Shown here piece after piece: positions 23,130 to 31,947 of a stretch of 50,119 bases of DNA. How positions within the stretch are numbered: the first letter of the stretch is position 1; each line of letters opens with the position of its first letter. The stretch is from NCBI GenBank assembly GCA_900548505.1, contig URKI01000011.1, positions 1 to 50,119 of the forward strand, given 5' to 3'. The translations under genes and the position numbers were made by a program. The DNA comes from an uncultured Oscillibacter sp. (GTDB lineage Bacteria; Bacillota; Clostridia; Oscillospirales; Oscillospiraceae). The notes under the pieces are model-generated. The model did no database searches. It had not been told where the DNA came from and was given only the letters and a program-made list of their open reading frames with translations.

Positions 23130-24326
23130 ATGTCCATTACCCTTGAAGAGGCGCAGAGCTCGGCTGTACAATATGCGCCGGTACTGGAGGAGGAGTATGC
23201 AGCTTTGCCGGATGCGGTAGGCCGTATTCTGACCCGCGATATCCGCAGCGGCATTTTCCAGCCGCCCTTCGACCGCTCTCCGCTGGATGGATACGCCGTG
23301 ATAGCAGCGGATATCGCCGCTGCTGCCCCAGATGCGCCTGTAAAGCTTCAGGTGGTGGATAAGCTCTGGGCCGGAATGCCTGCCCGAACCGGCGTGGAGC
23401 AGGGGCAGGCAGTACGGCTGATGACCGGCTGCATGATCCCGCCGGGAGCGGATGCCGTCATTCGCCAGGAGGATACGGATCTGGGATGTGAGACCGTTCA
23501 GATCTTCCGCCCGGTGGGCGCAGGGAAAAATATCTGTTACCGGGGCGAGGAATATGGACCGGATGCCTTGCTGCTGAAAAGAGGCAGTCGGATCGATGCG
23601 GCCGGCGCCGCGGTGGCAGCCGGGGCGGGGCTTACTCATCTGCCGGTCCGGCGCAGGGTCCGGGCCGTGATTCTCACCACCGGCGACGAGGTCTGCCGGC
23701 CGGGAACAGTACTGCCGGTCGGGAAAATCTATGATTCCAATACCGCCTATCTTACGGCACGCTTACATCAGCTGGGCGTGGAGACCATAGCTGCGCTGTC
23801 CCAGGGAGACAATCTGGAATCCTTAGCTGCCGATCTGCGCCGGTATGCTGGAGAGGCAGACCTGATCCTGACTACCGGCGGCGTGTCGGTGGGGGAGAAG
23901 GACCTGATGGAGCAGGCTGCAAGAGCCGCCGGTGCGGAGGTGATTTTCCATGGAATTGCCATGAAGCCCGGTATGCCTACGCTGTTTGCTGTTCTGGGAG
24001 GTGCCCGGCTGCTGGGTCTTTCCGGCAACCCATTCTCCGCCGCAGTGCCCTTTGAGCTGCTGCTGCGGCCCATGCTGGCCAGAATGACAGAAGCTCCGGA
24101 GCTGGAGCTGCGTGCGGATGCTGCCGTGGCCGCCCAGGGCTTCGGCAAGGCCAGTCCTACCCGGCGGTTCCTCCGGGCATTTTGCAAACAGGGACAGGTA
24201 TATCCACCGGAAGCGCAGTCCAACGGGCAGATGCGCAGCATGATCGGCTGCAACTGCCTGATCGATGTACCGGCCGGCAGCGGGACCATTTGCCCCGGTG
24301 ATCGGGTGCGGATCTTGTGGTTGTGA
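23130..24326 (+). CDS. moeA: Molybdopterin molybdenumtransferase MoeA
   Basis: A 398-residue MoeA with all domains: FDRSPLDGYAVIAADI (residues about 46-60), GCMIPPGADAVIRQEDT, the MPT-binding domain with ILTTGDEV, SNTAYLTARLHQLGVE and TTGGVSVGEKDLM, the PGMPTLFAVL and GLSGNPFSAAVPFELLLRP blocks, and the C-terminal beta-barrel. It inserts molybdate into adenylylated molybdopterin. It starts 4 bases after mobB. A second, shorter MoeA-like protein is encoded at 27831. Confidence 0.95.
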   Translation: MSITLEEAQSSAVQYAPVLEEEYAALPDAVGRILTRDIRSGIFQPPFDRSPLDGYAVIAADIAAAAPDAPVKLQVVDKLWAGMPARTGVEQGQAVRLMTGCMIPPGADAVIRQEDTDLGCETVQIFRPVGAGKNICYRGEEYGPDALLLKRGSRIDAAGAAVAAGAGLTHLPVRRRVRAVILTTGDEVCRPGTVLPVGKIYDSNTAYLTARLHQLGVETIAALSQGDNLESLAADLRRYAGEADLILTTGGVSVGEKDLMEQAARAAGAEVIFHGIAMKPGMPTLFAVLGGARLLGLSGNPFSAAVPFELLLRPMLARMTEAPELELRADAAVAAQGFGKASPTRRFLRAFCKQGQVYPPEAQSNGQMRSMIGCNCLIDVPAGSGTICPGDRVRILWL

Positions 24327-24336
24327 GGTGTGCGTG

Positions 24337-24933
24337 ATGTTGTCTCCCGATTCCTGTGCCGCTGTGGTTCTGGCAGGCGGACAGTCCCGACGCATGGGAC
24401 GGTGCAAGGCCTTGCTGCCCCTGGGGAGCGAAACCATGCTGGCGCATATTACAAAGCAGCTGGAGCAGTTCCCGGAGCGCTGGCTCTCTGCCAATGATCG
24501 GGCCCTGGGAGATGGATTCCCCGGCAGGACCGTTCCGGATATCTATCCCGGATGCGGCCCCCTGGCCGGACTGCAAGCGGTCTTTCATGAGACGAAGAAG
24601 GACTGGCTCTTCTGCGTGACCTGCGATATGCCTCGCTTCACCGGGGAAGTGGCCATGGCCATGCTGGAGGCCTTTCCGCCCCAGGCGGATGCCATGGTCT
24701 GCGTAGACGGCGCCGGACAAATGCATCCACTGTGCGGCATCTATGCCCGCACAGCGCTGCCCGCACTGGAGCGGCATCTTCAGGCGGGAGATCTGCGTGT
24801 GATGGCGCTGCTGGCGGAGCTGCGCACAGTCCGGTTTGAAACAGCGGGCCGCTTTCCGGATGCCTTGTTTTTGAATATCAACACACCGCAGGCGTATGAC
24901 GCCCTGTTGGAGAAAGGAGACCGCTATGATTGA
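24337..24933 (+). CDS. mobA: Molybdenum cofactor guanylyltransferase MobA
   Basis: A 198-residue nucleotidyltransferase. The family motif LAGGQSRRMGRCKALLPLG stands at about residues 11-29, followed by DIYPGCGPLAGLQAVF and VTCDMPRF. MobA transfers GMP from GTP to Mo-molybdopterin. The start is ATG 24337 (or GTG 24334) with GAGGTG; it lies 10 bases after moeA, and its end overlaps moaA by 8 bases. Confidence 0.92.
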   Translation: MLSPDSCAAVVLAGGQSRRMGRCKALLPLGSETMLAHITKQLEQFPERWLSANDRALGDGFPGRTVPDIYPGCGPLAGLQAVFHETKKDWLFCVTCDMPRFTGEVAMAMLEAFPPQADAMVCVDGAGQMHPLCGIYARTALPALERHLQAGDLRVMALLAELRTVRFETAGRFPDALFLNINTPQAYDALLEKGDRYD

Positions 24934-25870
24934 CGGATGCGGACGAAATATTGACTATCTGCGCCTGAGTGTTACAGATCTTTGCAACTACCGCTGCCGG
25001 TACTGTATGCCGGAGGAGGGGGTGTGCAAGAAAAGCCGCCGGGAGATGCTCTCCCTGGAGGAACTGGAAGCTGTAGCCCGGGCTGCTGTGGCTCTGGGGA
25101 TTACAAAGATCCGCCTGACCGGAGGGGAGCCTCTGGTGCGCCGCGGGATCGTGGAGCTGTGCCGGCGACTGCGGACCATCCCGGGACTGCAGGAGCTGTG
25201 TCTCACCACCAACGGCGCGCTCCTGCCGGGACTGGCAGCACCGCTGCGGGAGGCAGGCGTGGATCGGCTGAACATCAGCATGGACACCCTGCGGCCGGAA
25301 CGGTTTGCCCGAATCACCCGGCTGGGAACACTGGATCAGGCGTTAGAGGGCCTTGCGGCGGCTCAGCAGGCGGGATTTACCAATCTGAAGATCAATACTG
25401 TGCTGATCGGCGGCTTCAACGACGATGAGATTTCGGATTTTGTCAGCCTGACAAAGACCCACCCCTGGGAAGTGCGGTTTATCGAACTGATGCCCATCGG
25501 CCCCTGCGCCGACTGGGACAAAAGCTGTTTCCTGCCGGACACCACTGTGCTCAAGCGCTGCCCGGAGCTGCGGCCTATCCCGGCGCAGGGCGTTGCCCGG
25601 CGATATCGCATTCCGGGGGCCAAAGGCACCGTGGGCCTGATCTCTCCGATGAGCCACGACTTCTGCGCCGAGTGCCGCCGTATCCGGGTGACGGCGGACG
25701 GCAAACTGAAAGGCTGTCTGCACAGCCGGGAGGAGATCGACCTGCGGGGCCTCCACGGCTGGCAGCTGCAAAACGCCATCCGGCAGGGCATCGCCCAGAA
25801 GCCCCAGCGTCACCATCTGGCGGAGCGGAAGAGCGATACGCCCCGGAATATGTTTGAGATCGGAGGCTGA
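24926..25870 (+). CDS. moaA: GTP 3',8-cyclase MoaA
   Basis: A 314-residue radical-SAM enzyme. Cys20, 24 and 27 (CNYRCRYC) hold the SAM cluster; TGGEPLVRRG and ISMDTL follow; CAECRRIRVTADGKLKGC near residue 250 holds the second 4Fe-4S cluster; and the C-terminus ends in the essential GG. MoaA starts cofactor synthesis by converting GTP to 3',8-cyclo-dihydro-GTP. ATG 24926 follows AAAGGAGA and overlaps mobA. Confidence 0.96.
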   Translation: MIDGCGRNIDYLRLSVTDLCNYRCRYCMPEEGVCKKSRREMLSLEELEAVARAAVALGITKIRLTGGEPLVRRGIVELCRRLRTIPGLQELCLTTNGALLPGLAAPLREAGVDRLNISMDTLRPERFARITRLGTLDQALEGLAAAQQAGFTNLKINTVLIGGFNDDEISDFVSLTKTHPWEVRFIELMPIGPCADWDKSCFLPDTTVLKRCPELRPIPAQGVARRYRIPGAKGTVGLISPMSHDFCAECRRIRVTADGKLKGCLHSREEIDLRGLHGWQLQNAIRQGIAQKPQRHHLAERKSDTPRNMFEIGG

Positions 25871-25873
25871 ACC

Positions 25874-26368
25874 ATGGGGGAGCTGACCCATTTCAATGAA
25901 CAGGGCAGGGCGAAGATGGTGGACGTGACGGACAAGGCCGTGACCCACCGCACTGCCGTGGCTGCCGGCGAGATCCACATGGCCCCGGAGACGCTGCAAA
26001 AAATCAAGGACGGCACCATGAAAAAGGGTGACGTGCTGGCAGTGGCTCAGGTGGCCGGTATTCAGGCGGCCAAGCACAACTGGGAGCTGATCCCTATGTG
26101 CCACCCGTTGCCCCTGACCGGCATCGATATCACGTTTGCCCTTTCTGATCAGCCTGCCATGGTGGAGATCCGGGTTGCGGTCACCTGTACCGGCGTCACC
26201 GGGGTGGAGATGGAGGCGCTCACCGCCGTATCGGTGGCGGCTCTTACCATCTACGATATGTGCAAGGCTGTCCAGAAGGATATGCGCATCGAAAACGTCC
26301 GCCTGCTGGAAAAGTCCGGCGGAAAAAGCGGAGACTACAAAATCGTAGAATCATTTGGTGTTGAATAA
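25874..26368 (+). CDS. moaC: Cyclic pyranopterin monophosphate synthase MoaC
   Basis: A 164-residue MoaC of normal length. Diagnostic blocks: MVDVTDKAVTHRTAVA, KKGDVLAVAQVAGIQAAKHNWELIPMCHPLPLTGIDI and GVTGVEMEALTAVSVAALTIYDMCKAV. It completes cPMP formation with MoaA. The ATG at 25874 is 3 bases behind the moaA stop. Confidence 0.96.
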   Translation: MGELTHFNEQGRAKMVDVTDKAVTHRTAVAAGEIHMAPETLQKIKDGTMKKGDVLAVAQVAGIQAAKHNWELIPMCHPLPLTGIDITFALSDQPAMVEIRVAVTCTGVTGVEMEALTAVSVAALTIYDMCKAVQKDMRIENVRLLEKSGGKSGDYKIVESFGVE

Positions 26369-26381
26369 GGAGAATAAAATT

Positions 26382-27371
26382 ATGAATGTGTCTGAAAAAT
26401 TGCTGTTTATCAATGAAGCAGATGTCCTGAAATTGTTGACCCCGGCGGATGCCATCGCAGCGGCTGAGGATACTTTTTACCATATCGGTACGGGAGAGAT
26501 CACAGTTGGCCAGATGGCACTGATGTATGCCGATAAGGAGCAGAAGAACAACTTCCACTCCATGCCGGCGATTCTGCACCATCGGAACTTTGCCGGTGTC
26601 AAATGGATCGACACGTATGCAAACCCTCTGCCGGGCTATCCCTTCAGCCACGGCAATCTGGTGGTGCTCAGCGATGTTGCCACAGGCTCCCCGGTGGCGA
26701 TCGTGGGCGCAACGCTTATTACCACCATGCGGACTGCCGGCGGTCACGGTGTGGTGCAAGCCAAGCATCTGGCAAATCCTGATTCGGAGACTCTGTCTGT
26801 TTTTGGCTGCGGTGCCCATGCGCTGGCCGGCATGCGCGGATTCTTGGAGGCGTTTCCCTCCCTCCGGCAGATCCGCCTGTTCAGCCGCAGCCGTCAGCCC
26901 ATGGAGGAAGCACGGAAAGAACTGGAAGAACGGGTGGAAGTAGTTTTGTGTGATGCGCCGGAGGATGCGCTGGCCGGAAGTCAGCTCGTTTTGATGGCGT
27001 CTGGTGCCCGGTCGACTCTCGTGACGCGGGAGATGCTGCGCCCCGGCATGACGATCATCGGGATTGAGGGATTCCGGGATCTGGACCCGCAAATTGCAAA
27101 GGCGGCGGATAAATGGTACTTGGGCTATAAACAGCCGGATACCCACATTCTCAAGAGCCCAACCCTGAATCCCGGTCATGTGCTGACCATGGAGGACGTT
27201 CTGGGTGACATGACGGAATTGCTGACCGGGAAGATCCCCGGACGGGAACGGGAGGATGAGATCATCGTCTCCACCCACATGGGAATGGGCGCCCATGATG
27301 TCAGCTGCGCGGCTACGGTTTACCAGCGGGCAAAAGAGCAGCAGGTGGGCCAGTGGCTTACCTTGGTCTGA
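26382..27371 (+). CDS. Ornithine cyclodeaminase / mu-crystallin family protein
   Basis: A 329-residue Rossmann protein of the ornithine cyclodeaminase/ketimine reductase family. KWIDTYANPLPGYPFSHGNLVVLSD is the substrate-side motif with the conserved Lys, and SVFGCGAHALAG (about residues 140-151) binds NAD(P). Members deaminate ornithine to proline, reduce cyclic ketimines, dehydrogenate N-substituted amino acids, or make alanine from pyruvate. It starts at ATG 26382 after AAGGAG, only 13 bases from moaC and within the moco operon, an unusual companion. Together with the opine-type dehydrogenase at 12319 it hints that the island handles an imine or N-substituted amino acid. Confidence 0.83.
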   Translation: MNVSEKLLFINEADVLKLLTPADAIAAAEDTFYHIGTGEITVGQMALMYADKEQKNNFHSMPAILHHRNFAGVKWIDTYANPLPGYPFSHGNLVVLSDVATGSPVAIVGATLITTMRTAGGHGVVQAKHLANPDSETLSVFGCGAHALAGMRGFLEAFPSLRQIRLFSRSRQPMEEARKELEERVEVVLCDAPEDALAGSQLVLMASGARSTLVTREMLRPGMTIIGIEGFRDLDPQIAKAADKWYLGYKQPDTHILKSPTLNPGHVLTMEDVLGDMTELLTGKIPGREREDEIIVSTHMGMGAHDVSCAATVYQRAKEQQVGQWLTLV

Positions 27372-27390
27372 GGACAGGAGGGAGAATGTC

Positions 27391-27834
27391 ATGGCCACTG
27401 TCGTATCGGTCAACATCAGCGAGAAAAAGGGGACCATCAAGCATCCGGTTCCGGAGATAGAGCTAAAGCTGCGCCATGGCATCGTGGGCGATGCCCACGC
27501 CGGCGACTGGCACCGGCAGATCTCTCTTTTGGCGGAGGAGAGTGTGGACACCATGCGTGCTGTCTGCTCCATCCCACTCAACGAGGGCGTATTTGCAGAA
27601 AATATCAATACCCGGGGCATCGACCTCAAGCACCTTCCCGTAGGCACGCACCTGCGTATTGGAGGGACCGAGGTGGAGGTGACCCAGATCGGCAAGGAGT
27701 GCCACAATGACTGCGCCATCAAGAAAGCTGTGGGCAAGTGCGTCATGCCCACGGAGGGCATCTTCGCCGTGGTGGTGAAGGAGGGCACTGTCCGTGCCGG
27801 CGATGAGATCGAGATTTTGGAGGCAGAGGCATGA
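27391..27834 (+). CDS. MOSC domain protein
   Basis: A 147-residue stand-alone MOSC (molybdenum cofactor sulfurase C-terminal) domain: KKGTIKHPVPEIELKLRHGIVGDAHAGDWHRQISLL, the ENINTRGIDLKHLPVGTHLRIG block and KECHNDCAIKKAVGKCVMPTEGIFAVV with conserved Cys. MOSC domains bind molybdenum cofactor and are thought to deliver it or its sulfur. The ATG at 27391 has GGAGGGAGA. It overlaps the next gene by 4 bases (ATGA). Confidence 0.9.
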   Translation: MATVVSVNISEKKGTIKHPVPEIELKLRHGIVGDAHAGDWHRQISLLAEESVDTMRAVCSIPLNEGVFAENINTRGIDLKHLPVGTHLRIGGTEVEVTQIGKECHNDCAIKKAVGKCVMPTEGIFAVVVKEGTVRAGDEIEILEAEA

Positions 27835-28850
27835 AGCTGATTCGGACCGAAGATGCCGTGGGACATGTGCTCTGCCACGATCTCACCCAGATCATCAAGG
27901 ACCAATATAAGGACGCCCGGTTCCGCAAGGGCCATATGGTGACCCAGGAGGATATCCCCGTGCTGCTTTCCATGGGCAAGGCGCACCTGTACGTCTGGGA
28001 GATGACGCCGGGGATGCTCCATGAAAACGATGCCGCCGAGCGGCTCTATGCACTGTGCGCCAACGATCACATGGACCGAAGTGAGGTAAAGGAGGGCAAG
28101 ATCGAGCTCCGAGCAGCCTGTGATGGCTTGTTCCGGGTGAACTCGGAAAAGCTGATCGCGGTCAACTCCGTGGAGGACATCATGATCGCGACCCGGAAGG
28201 GCGGCACCGCCGTCCGCAAGGGGGACAAGCTGGCAGGAATGCGGGTGATCCCCTTGATCATCCCGGAGGAGAAACTGCAATCCGCAGAGGCCGCTGCTGG
28301 AGATACGCCCTTGCTGGAGCTCAGGCCCTGGGTGCGGAAAACCGCCGCCATCGTGGCCACGGGCAGCGAGGTGAAAAATGGCCTGATTCAGGATACGTTC
28401 ACGCCCGTAGTACGGGATAAGCTGGCTGCCTATGGCATCGAGACCATCTCCGTTTCCTACTCCGGCGACGGGGTGGAGCATGTGGCGGGTGCTGTGGCGG
28501 AGGCCCGCGCCACCGGCGCCGATGTGATTTTGTGCACCGGCGGCATGAGTGTAGACCCGGACGACAACACTCCCGGCGGCATCAAAGCAAGCGGAGCAAA
28601 GATCGTTACTTACGGCGCCCCAGTGCTGCCGGGTGCCATGTTTTTGCTTGGCTACTACGACGACGGCACCCCCGTCATGGGCCTGCCCGGCTGCGTCATG
28701 TATGCCGGTGCTACAATCTTTGATCTGGTCCTGCCTTTCGTGGCGGCGGACGTGCCGGTAGAGCGCCGGCAGATCGTGACATTGGGGGAGGGCGGGCTTT
28801 GCCTGGGGTGCAAGCCCTGTCATTGGCCCGCGTGTCCCTTCGGAAAGTGA
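27831..28850 (+). CDS. MoeA-like molybdopterin-binding protein
   Basis: A 339-residue protein with the molybdopterin-binding (MoeA/MogA) fold at residues about 170-310 (AAIVATGSEVKNGLIQDTF; CTGGMSVDPDDNTPGGI; PVMGLPGCVMYAGATIFDLVLP). The N-terminal half lacks the complete MoeA domains. The C-terminus is Cys-rich (GLCLGCKPCHWPACPFGK), a tail common in this clostridial subgroup. It may act in adenylation, metal insertion or storage beside the true MoeA. It overlaps the MOSC gene, as often seen in Clostridia. Confidence 0.85.
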   Translation: MKLIRTEDAVGHVLCHDLTQIIKDQYKDARFRKGHMVTQEDIPVLLSMGKAHLYVWEMTPGMLHENDAAERLYALCANDHMDRSEVKEGKIELRAACDGLFRVNSEKLIAVNSVEDIMIATRKGGTAVRKGDKLAGMRVIPLIIPEEKLQSAEAAAGDTPLLELRPWVRKTAAIVATGSEVKNGLIQDTFTPVVRDKLAAYGIETISVSYSGDGVEHVAGAVAEARATGADVILCTGGMSVDPDDNTPGGIKASGAKIVTYGAPVLPGAMFLLGYYDDGTPVMGLPGCVMYAGATIFDLVLPFVAADVPVERRQIVTLGEGGLCLGCKPCHWPACPFGK

Positions 28851-28857
28851 GAGCAGC

Positions 28858-30210
28858 ATGAGGGAGGATCGGCAAGAGAGATTCGTTGAGATGACGGAGG
28901 CGCCCATTGCGCCGCTTATCATTCGCCTGGCCATACCATGTATCATCAGTATGCTGGTTTCGTCCTTTTACAACATGGCGGATACGTTCTTTGTGGGGAT
29001 GCTGGACAACAACAGTGCCACCGGTGCCGTAGGCGTGGTGTTTTCTGTCATGGCACTGATTCAGGCTGTTGGATTTTTCTTCGGGCAGGGAAGCGGTACT
29101 TTTATTTCCCGCTCTTTGGGGCAGCAGGATCAGGACGCAGCATCCAAAATGGTAGCCACCGGCTTTGCATTCTCTTTGCTCTTCGGCGCTGCGCTGTGCT
29201 GTTTGGGCCTGTTGTTTTTGGACCCTCTGACCCGTATTTTGGGATCGACGGAGACCATTTTTCCCTATGCCAGAGAGTATCTGAAGATCATATTGCTGGG
29301 AGCGCCCTGGATGTCTGCCTCACTGGTCCTCAATAACCAGCTGCGCTACCAGGGCAACGCGACCTATGCCATGTTTGGCATCACTTTTGGCTCGATTCTG
29401 AATATCGTGCTGGACCCCATTTTGATCTTCACGTTCGATATGGGCGTCAGCGGTGCGGCTGCCGCCACCGTGATCAGCCAATTCGTCAGCTTTTGCCTGC
29501 TGCTGATAGGCTCCTCCCGAAAAGGAAATCTTCCCGTGCAGCTTCGCCTGACACAGTTCAGCGCGGCTTACCTGAAAAATGTTTTTGTGGGGGGATTTCC
29601 GGCTTTTGCCAGACAAAGTCTTGCTTCTTTGGCTACAATTCTGCTCAATTCTGCCGCCCGCGAGTACGGAGATGTTGCGATCGCTGCCATGAGTGTCACC
29701 CAGCGCATTATGATGTTCGGTGCATCTGCCATGCTGGGATTCGGACAGGGATTTCAGCCTTTTTGCGGATTCAATTTTGGCGCGAAAAAATATCGGAGAG
29801 TGATTGAAGGTTTTTTGTTCTCGGTAAAGACCTCCGCTTGTTTTCTGACGGTTGTAGGAATCGTTGGGATCGTATTTGCCCCGCAGCTGATTTCCCTTTT
29901 CCGTGATGACCCCGCTGTCATCGCCTGCGGAGCGCTGGCCCTGCGGCTGCAGTGCGCTACGCTTTTTACCCATAGCAGCATCGTTTTGAACAACATGCTG
30001 CACCAGGCCATCGGAGATACACTGCCGGCAACATTTCTCTCTATTTCCCGTCAAGGATTGTTCCTGGGGATCATGCTGCTGATGTTGCCGCCGATAATGG
30101 GCCTGCTGGGCATCCAAACAGCACAGTCGCTAGCGGATCTGTGCTCGTTTGTCTGCGCGCTTTTGGTTCAAAGGCACACATTGAAGAGACTTCGGACGCT
30201 TTCCAGCTAA
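28858..30210 (+). CDS. MATE family efflux transporter
   Basis: A 450-residue membrane protein with 12 predicted helices in two halves (PLIIRLAIPCIISMLVSSFYNMADTFFVGML; GFPAFARQSLASLATILLNSAAREYG). These are polysaccharide/multidrug MATE hallmarks, most like the DinF/VmrA branch. MATE proteins expel cationic compounds against Na+ or H+. It starts 8 bases after the moeA-like gene and so is the last gene of the moco operon; why it belongs there is unclear. A terminator follows. Confidence 0.9.
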   Translation: MREDRQERFVEMTEAPIAPLIIRLAIPCIISMLVSSFYNMADTFFVGMLDNNSATGAVGVVFSVMALIQAVGFFFGQGSGTFISRSLGQQDQDAASKMVATGFAFSLLFGAALCCLGLLFLDPLTRILGSTETIFPYAREYLKIILLGAPWMSASLVLNNQLRYQGNATYAMFGITFGSILNIVLDPILIFTFDMGVSGAAAATVISQFVSFCLLLIGSSRKGNLPVQLRLTQFSAAYLKNVFVGGFPAFARQSLASLATILLNSAAREYGDVAIAAMSVTQRIMMFGASAMLGFGQGFQPFCGFNFGAKKYRRVIEGFLFSVKTSACFLTVVGIVGIVFAPQLISLFRDDPAVIACGALALRLQCATLFTHSSIVLNNMLHQAIGDTLPATFLSISRQGLFLGIMLLMLPPIMGLLGIQTAQSLADLCSFVCALLVQRHTLKRLRTLSS

Positions 30211-30256
30211 GAGATGATAGGGGCTGCCCAGGAGGAAAGCATGTGAAAGGCTCCTG

Positions 30257-30285
30257 ATAAAGGCGCCTGTCCGGCGCCTTTATTT
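30257..30285 (+). terminator. Terminator of the moco operon
   Basis: Perfect 11-bp stem ATAAAGGCGCC / GGCGCCTTTAT with a 5-base loop, followed by TTTAC. Confidence 0.8.
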
Positions 30286-30350
30286 ACAATTTTCGTTTAC
30301 CTCAAAAGACTATCACGCAATCTGCTGGTAATGAAGAAAGGAAGAGTTCC

Positions 30351-31202
30351 ATGAAAAAAGTATTATCTGCACTGCTGGCCCTGACCATGGCACTGGCTTT
30401 GACTGCCTGCGGCGATACAAAGACAGATGAGGCTCAGACCTCCGACGCTCCGGAAAATCAGGAGGAGGGTGAAGCAGTTGAGCTGTATGTTTTTGCAGCT
30501 GCCTCATTGACCGAGTCCCTGGATCAGATCATTGCACAGTACAAGACTGTGGCGCCTGAGGTTTCCATTGTGCCCACCTATGACTCCTCCGGCGCTCTCA
30601 AGACCCAGATCCAGGAGGGGGCCGACTGTGACCTCTTTATTTCCGCGGCGCCCAAGCAGATGAATCAGCTGGATGCACAGGGGGGCGAGGAGAACAGCGA
30701 GGGACTGGATTTTGTGGACAGCGCTACACGGCTGGACCTGCTGGAAAATAAGGTGGCTCTGGCGGTGCCGGAGGGCAACCCCAAGGGGATCGAGACCTTT
30801 GACCAGCTGGCGGAGCTGCTGAAAAGTGGGAATGTGACTCTGGCTATCGGCAACGGCGATGTGCCCGTGGGCCAGTATACCCAGAAGATCTTTGCCTACT
30901 ATGCGCTTGACGAGGACGCCATTGCCGGATGCCTGACCTACGGTTCCAACGTCAAAGAGGTTACTACTCAGGTCAGCGAGGCCGCCGTGGACTGCGGCAT
31001 CATCTATGCCACGGATGCATTCTCCGCCGGTCTTACTACTGTGGACGGGGCCACGACGGAGATGTGCGGCCAGGTGATCTATCCGGCGGCGGTGATGAAG
31101 ACCAGCCAGCATCCGAATGAGGCACGGGCGTTCCTGGAGTATCTCAGCACTGCCGACGCCTCTGCTGCCTTTGAAAGCGTGGGCTTTACCCCCTTGAGCT
31201 GA
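30351..31202 (+). CDS. modA: Molybdate ABC transporter substrate-binding lipoprotein ModA
   Basis: A 283-residue binding protein. Residues 1-20 are a lipoprotein signal (LALTAC, Cys20 lipidated) with an acidic linker. The mature part has the ModA pattern LYVFAAASLTESLDQIIAQYK, TYDSSGALKTQIQEGADCDLFISAA and ETFDQLAELLKSGNVTLAIGNGDVPVGQYTQKIF. It captures molybdate (or tungstate) outside the membrane. GAAAGGAAGAG precedes the ATG. It leads modABC-mogA and supplies the metal for the molybdoenzyme island. Confidence 0.95.
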   Translation: MKKVLSALLALTMALALTACGDTKTDEAQTSDAPENQEEGEAVELYVFAAASLTESLDQIIAQYKTVAPEVSIVPTYDSSGALKTQIQEGADCDLFISAAPKQMNQLDAQGGEENSEGLDFVDSATRLDLLENKVALAVPEGNPKGIETFDQLAELLKSGNVTLAIGNGDVPVGQYTQKIFAYYALDEDAIAGCLTYGSNVKEVTTQVSEAAVDCGIIYATDAFSAGLTTVDGATTEMCGQVIYPAAVMKTSQHPNEARAFLEYLSTADASAAFESVGFTPLS

Positions 31203-31211
31203 TTTTTTCGG

Positions 31212-31236
31212 TCCCGCCGGCTCACGGTCGGCGGGA
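31212..31236 (+). other. Intercistronic hairpin modA-modB
   Basis: TCCCGCCG / CGGCGGGA with a 9-base loop and no T run. Such hairpins often protect the upstream binding-protein mRNA and keep permease expression lower. Confidence 0.5.
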
Positions 31237-31269
31237 TCTCTCCCCATTCCACCACAGGAGGTTTCGCGT

Positions 31270-31947
31270 ATGGACTGGTTTCCGCTTCTGAACTCTTTAA
31301 GGATCGCCGCGATCTCTACGGTGGTCGTCTTTTTCCTTGGCATCTGGGCAGCGCACTGTATCGCAAAACTTCCGCGGCTGGTGAAAGGTGTACTGGATGT
31401 GGTGCTGACGCTGCCTTTGGTGCTGCCGCCCACGGTGGTGGGCTGGCTTCTTTTGATGGCGCTTGGGCCCAGGCGGCCTTTTGGAGCCTGGGTCCTGGAG
31501 ACCTTCGGCGTCAGGATGGTCATGACCTGGTGGTCCGCCATCTTTGCAACGGTAGTGGTGGCCTTTCCGCTCATGTATCGCACGGCTCGGGGAGCCTTCG
31601 AGAGCTTTGATCAGAATCTTGCTGCTGCGGGCAAAACCCTGGGCCGGTCCAATACCTGGGTCTTTTGGCGGGTGCAGATGCCGGTTTGCAGGCAAGGCAT
31701 CCTGGCGGGGACTGTGCTGGCCTTTGCCAGAGCCTTGGGCGAATACGGTGCTACTTCCATGATCGCAGGCTACACTCCCGGCCGTACGGCTACCATCTCC
31801 ACCACGGTCTACCAGCTCTGGCGTACCAACGACAATATGGGGGCTGCCTGCTGGGTACTGGTGAACATCGCCATTTCTGCGGTATTCCTGCTGACGGTCA
31901 ACCTGCTGGAATCTCGGCAGAGGAGCGAAAAAGGAGCGCGGTGCTGA
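31270..31947 (+). CDS. modB: Molybdate ABC transporter permease ModB
   Basis: A 225-residue permease with about five helices. The EAA loop contacting ModC is RGAFESFDQNLAAAGKTLGRSNTWVFWRVQMP, and LPPTVVGWLLL and RALGEYGATSMIAGYTPGRTATIST are ModB-specific. ATG 31270 follows CAGGAGG. It overlaps modC by one base. Confidence 0.95.
   Translation: MDWFPLLNSLRIAAISTVVVFFLGIWAAHCIAKLPRLVKGVLDVVLTLPLVLPPTVVGWLLLMALGPRRPFGAWVLETFGVRMVMTWWSAIFATVVVAFPLMYRTARGAFESFDQNLAAAGKTLGRSNTWVFWRVQMPVCRQGILAGTVLAFARALGEYGATSMIAGYTPGRTATISTTVYQLWRTNDNMGAACWVLVNIAISAVFLLTVNLLESRQRSEKGARC

Noticed and set aside
26244..28946. A 900-codon open frame opposite moaC to moeA-like
   Set aside because: It spans four recognisable plus-strand genes and has no start signal; an antisense artefact.
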